Source: Lacrimispora amygdalina (GTDB lineage Bacteria > Bacillota > Clostridia > Lachnospirales > Lachnospiraceae). Taken from it: a stretch of DNA of 64,000 nt. Where the stretch lies: the NCBI RefSeq assembly GCF_900205965.1, contig NZ_OAOF01000001.1:496001-560000 (forward strand). Direction: 5' to 3'. Positions 61,310-64,000 of the stretch are shown here, one piece after another. The notes under the pieces were generated by a model that saw nothing but the letters and a program-made list of their open reading frames with translations, did no database searches and was not told the origin of the DNA. Numbering within the stretch: the first letter of the stretch is position 1; every line of letters begins with the position of its first letter. Both the position numbers and the translations under genes were made by a program.

Positions 61310-62191
61310 TTACTTATCGATATATTTTCCTGCAAGTACATCCATCAGATACTGGCCGTACTGGTTCTTCTTTAACGGTTCAATACTCTTTTCCAGCTGA
61401 TCCTTTGTGATCCAGTGGTTTAAATAGGCGATTTCTTCCAGACAGGCAAGCTTTCTGTGCTGATGGGTTTCCATCGTCCGTACGAAATTAGTGGCATCAA
61501 CCAGAGACTCATGTGTTCCTGTATCAAGCCAGGTAAAGCCCTGACCCAGAAGCTCCACATCCAGCTTTCCTTCTTCTAAATAGATGCGGTTTAAATCCGT
61601 AATCTCCAGTTCCCCGCGGGCGGAAGGCTGTAAGTTCTTTGCATATTCCACAACCTTATTATCGTAGAAGTAAAGACCGGTCACACAGTAATTGCTCTTG
61701 GGCGAAGACGGCTTCTCTTCAATGGAAACAGCCTTTCCTTCCGAATCAAACTCCACAATTCCAAAGCGTTCCGGATCATCCACATAGTAACCGAAAACAG
61801 TCGCTCCATCCTTCTTATTTGCAGCATGAAGAAGACGCTTTGTAAGACCATGGCCTGCAAAAATATTATCCCCTAGAATCATGGCAACGCTGTCGTCTCC
61901 GATAAATTCTTCTCCAATGACAAATGCCTGGGCAAGACCATCGGGAGAAGGCTGCACTGCGTAGGATAACCGGATACCAAACTGCGCACCACTGCCCAAA
62001 AGTGCCTCAAACCGAGGCGTATCGTCGGGAGTGGATATAATCAGAATATCCCGGATCCCTGCATTCATCAAAACAGACAGCGGATAGTAAATCATAGGTT
62101 TATCATAGATGGGCAGTAACTGTTTGGACGTTACCATGGTCAGCGGATACAGCCTTGTGCCGGACCCCCCGGCAAGTATAATTCCCTTCAT
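61310..62191 (-). CDS. rmlA: Glucose-1-phosphate thymidylyltransferase
   Basis: First step: dTTP + glucose-1-phosphate to dTDP-glucose. The 293-residue protein starts [20 protein letters not shown], the nucleotide-binding signature, and has [30 protein letters not shown] near 107-118 with the catalytic Asp, [20 protein letters not shown] and [15 protein letters not shown]. The short form (under 300 aa) is the standard RmlA. The promoter at 62224-62254 has MerR-type spacing, so it may be under control of the upstream fusion protein. Confidence 0.96.
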   Translation of the reverse strand: MKGIILAGGSGTRLYPLTMVTSKQLLPIYDKPMIYYPLSVLMNAGIRDILIISTPDDTPRFEALLGSGAQFGIRLSYAVQPSPDGLAQAFVIGEEFIGDDSVAMILGDNIFAGHGLTKRLLHAANKKDGATVFGYYVDDPERFGIVEFDSEGKAVSIEEKPSSPKSNYCVTGLYFYDNKVVEYAKNLQPSARGELEITDLNRIYLEEGKLDVELLGQGFTWLDTGTHESLVDATNFVRTMETHQHRKLACLEEIAYLNHWITKDQLEKSIEPLKKNQYGQYLMDVLAGKYIDK

Positions 62192-62223
62192 TGTTTGTTT
62201 CCTCCATATTCATTCATACTGCT

Positions 62224-62254
62224 ATCATAAAGGGTGACGTAAGGTCACGGTCAA
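62224..62254 (-). promoter_or_regulatory. MerR-type promoter of the rmlABD operon
   Basis: TTGACC (62249-62254) and TATGAT (62224-62229) are 19 bp apart instead of 17, the mark of MerR-controlled promoters. The spacer contains the dyad GTGAC-CTTAC-GTCAC (62234-62248), the usual MerR operator position. The MerR-methyltransferase gene is directly upstream. Confidence 0.7.
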
Positions 62255-62276
62255 GACTTTTTCTATTACGTTTTTC

Positions 62277-63467
62277 TTATTTTGTACAAATAAATACACC
62301 TGCACGCTTGGTAATATGAATATATCCCTTCTTTTCCATCTTCTTCTCTAAGTATTCACGAAACTCCTCATACCGGTCACTTAAAAACTCCTGCTGGTTT
62401 CCATGACAGGATAAAATATATTCCATCAGAGCACCTGCATCACTGACTTCCAGATGATCCTTGTATATTTCTTTTCTAACAGACTTAAAATGATGTTCTA
62501 AAATCTCTTCTCCATTCTCAAGGCCAAACACATCATAAAGGTTTACTTCAGAGAGAGAAATTCTGGAATCAAATTCCAGCACAAGCTGCCGGATCTCCTT
62601 CATATGCTCCCTGCCGTAGGTACTGCAGTAAAAAACTCCATCCTTTTTTAAGACCCTGTAAACCTGAGTCAGGACAGCATCCAGATTGGTTAAATAAAAC
62701 AGAACATGATTGGCAGCCGCAGCATCATAGCACTCCTGAGGCTTATTTATCTGACGGCAGTCCAGAACTTCAAAGGCAATCTGCCCCGGGACCTGTTTTA
62801 AATTTTCCTGGGCATCCCGAACCATTCCCTTAGAAACATCTGTCAGGCAGAGGGCAGTATCTGACGGTATCCGTTCCTTATTTACACGCCAAAGCTCACC
62901 GTTTCCGCATCCCAGCTCCAGAATACGTTTTCCATTCATAGGTTCCATCTGCTTGAAAAGCCACTGAAACCAGCCTTCCGGATTGGTTGCGTATTTTTTA
63001 TGAAGCCCAATCCGTATACCTACATTGGCTGCATCCTTGTACTGCTCAACCAGAGTCTTTTCCATATTTGTAATATGGATCAGGTGAAGGATTTTATTCC
63101 AGTCTACGGACTGATGATCCGACACCAGCTTTGAGGTCTCTGTTAATGTCTGCTCCACCAGCTTTAAATGCTCGATTCGCTTCCGGATCAAATTCAGCTG
63201 AAGCTTAATTGACTCACCTACATAATCATGGTCCTTATCATTAATCGTAATAGAACGGATCTCATCGAGAGAGAAACCGAGATATTTTAGAGAGAGTATC
63301 TTCTGCAGCTTTGCAAAATCGGAATCAGTATAAAGCCGGTATCCGCCAGCGCTCATACCCGCAGGCTTTAACAGCCCCTGTTTATCATAATACCTGATTG
63401 TCCGAATGGAAACACTGGCTTTTTTTGCAAATTCTCCTGAAGTATAGTACCCCTCTATATGGCTCAT
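62277..63467 (-). CDS. MerR regulator fused to a SAM-dependent methyltransferase
   Basis: A 396-residue two-part protein. Residues 9-75 are a MerR DNA-binding domain (YYTSGEFAKKASVSIRTIRYYDKQGLLKP..., GGYRLYTDSDFAKLQKILSLKYLGFSLDEIRSI), followed by the dimerisation coiled coil (80-125). Residues ~150-396 are a class I methyltransferase with the SAM loop ILELGCGNGELWRVNKE near 182 and the acidic D of LTDVSKGMV; YDAAAANHVLFYL near 247 is motif IV-like. In place of a drug-binding domain it has an enzyme, so it may sense its own substrate or SAM. A MerR-type promoter lies just downstream, before rmlA. Confidence 0.88.
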   Translation of the reverse strand: MSHIEGYYTSGEFAKKASVSIRTIRYYDKQGLLKPAGMSAGGYRLYTDSDFAKLQKILSLKYLGFSLDEIRSITINDKDHDYVGESIKLQLNLIRKRIEHLKLVEQTLTETSKLVSDHQSVDWNKILHLIHITNMEKTLVEQYKDAANVGIRIGLHKKYATNPEGWFQWLFKQMEPMNGKRILELGCGNGELWRVNKERIPSDTALCLTDVSKGMVRDAQENLKQVPGQIAFEVLDCRQINKPQECYDAAAANHVLFYLTNLDAVLTQVYRVLKKDGVFYCSTYGREHMKEIRQLVLEFDSRISLSEVNLYDVFGLENGEEILEHHFKSVRKEIYKDHLEVSDAGALMEYILSCHGNQQEFLSDRYEEFREYLEKKMEKKGYIHITKRAGVFICTK

Positions 63468-63496
63468 ATCCTCTTCCTTTCTCTTTTATCTCTATC

Positions 63497-63988
63497 TTAC
63501 AATATAATCTGGTAGTTTTCTATATCCAGAATCTGTCCAAATTTTTTTCCCACTTCGCGAATTGTTCCACAGTGAATAAATCCCAGCTGCTCATGCAGCT
63601 TAACACTGGCCTCATTGCCTCCTGTAATTACGGAAATAACCGTATGAATATCATCTCTTTCCCTTGCCATGTCAAGAATGACTTTTGCCAGTTTACCTGC
63701 GATCCCTTTTCTCCTGTAATCCTTATCAATGTATATGGAAAGTTCCACCGTTTCTTTATAAGCTTCTTTCGGCCGGTACGGAGAAAGGCTTGCATAGCCT
63801 ACTGCTTTCCCATCTACCTCCGCAACAATCAGGGGATGATTTAATACATTGTGTTCCCGAAACCAGACCATGCGCTCCTCCATGGATTTTGGAGTAAAAT
63901 CAAAGGTAGCAAGCCCATGCTCAACCTCATAATTGTAAATATTCAAAAGCTGCGGCATATCTTTTTCTTCTGCAGTCCTGATGTTCAT
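63497..63988 (-). CDS. GNAT-family N-acetyltransferase (phosphinothricin-acetyltransferase-like)
   Basis: A 163-residue acetyltransferase: MNIRTAEEKDMPQLLNIYNY, then VGYASLSPYRPKEAYKETVELSIYIDKDYRRKGIAGKLAKVIL (acetyl-CoA loop RRKGIA near 98) and NEASVKLHEQLGFIHCGTIREVGKKFGQILD. This is the pattern of the Pat/Bar and MddA group, which acetylates phosphinothricin or methionine sulfone-like compounds. Substrate here is unknown. GGAGG lies seven bases before the ATG at 63988. It is 29 bp ahead of the MerR-methyltransferase gene, so they may share a transcript. Confidence 0.88.
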   Translation of the reverse strand: MNIRTAEEKDMPQLLNIYNYEVEHGLATFDFTPKSMEERMVWFREHNVLNHPLIVAEVDGKAVGYASLSPYRPKEAYKETVELSIYIDKDYRRKGIAGKLAKVILDMARERDDIHTVISVITGGNEASVKLHEQLGFIHCGTIREVGKKFGQILDIENYQIIL

Positions 63989-64000
63989 TCCCATTCCTCC

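Noticed and set aside
1..64000. CRISPR array or rRNA genes
   Set aside because: No regularly spaced repeats and no rRNA-like stretch were noticed on either strand.

Overview
The window reads as chromosome of a low-to-moderate GC Firmicute of class Clostridia, most likely a Lachnospiraceae relative of Lacrimispora or Hungatella. This is inferred from gene families and order: prfA-prmC-DUF1385-rpmE-rho, a DUF4250 protein, a rho with a long disordered insert, and rpmG-secE-nusG-rplKA-rplJL. Promoters are sigma-A-like and Shine-Dalgarno sites are strong. No rRNA, tRNA or CRISPR array was seen.

Layout. 1-9.2 kb: a DUF815 ATPase (cut by the window edge), pheA, plsC, a CmpB-like membrane protein, cardiolipin synthase, DUF4250, asparaginase and clpB. 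9.4-23.3 kb: a secreted cell-wall-binding protein and catabolic modules, each with its own regulator: APC permease + enolase-superfamily dehydratase + GntR; MATE + Gfo/Idh oxidoreductase; LysR + CyuA-type cysteine desulfidase + DAACS symporter; and uxuA-uxuB + GntR. 23.4-23.7 kb: a probable type I toxin-antitoxin locus with a 28-residue Hol-Tox-like peptide and a convergent small RNA. 23.7-31.5 kb: prfA, prmC, DUF1385, rpmE, rho, rarA and a GH5 glycosidase. 54.5-64 kb: a cytidylate-kinase-like protein, cspA, the ribosomal/nusG cluster, rmlA-rmlB-rmlD, a MerR-methyltransferase fusion and a GNAT.

Main discovery. A polysaccharide deacetylase gene is cut into two complementary halves on the same strand and in the right order: its 5' part at 53857-54389 and its 3' part at 32045-32237. 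Joining them at the shared 6-bp core GTATCC (32232-32237 and 53857-53862) restores an open reading frame through the NodB motif DTLDW. The 21.6 kb between is therefore an integrated element. It carries a large serine recombinase near its right end, now broken by a one-base deletion. The joined element ends give an attP-like site with inverted TTTTCCAG/CTGGAAAA arms around the core. The cargo is a chemoreceptor, a phosphotransacetylase, a dense array of small genes (five GNAT acetyltransferases, VOC, ASCH-like, DUF3781, RmlC-like, DsbA-like, flavodoxin-fold quinone reductase), an RND efflux pump with a TetR regulator, and an SSB. A methyltransferase in the array has an in-frame amber stop, another sign of decay.

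Regulation visible in sequence includes FadR-type operators at both GntR-controlled loci, a palindrome over the clpB -10 box, two 23S-like L1-binding hairpins in the rplKA operon, an L10 leader with an attenuator-like hairpin, a hairpin in the cspA leader, and a MerR-type promoter with a 19-bp spacer in front of rmlA.
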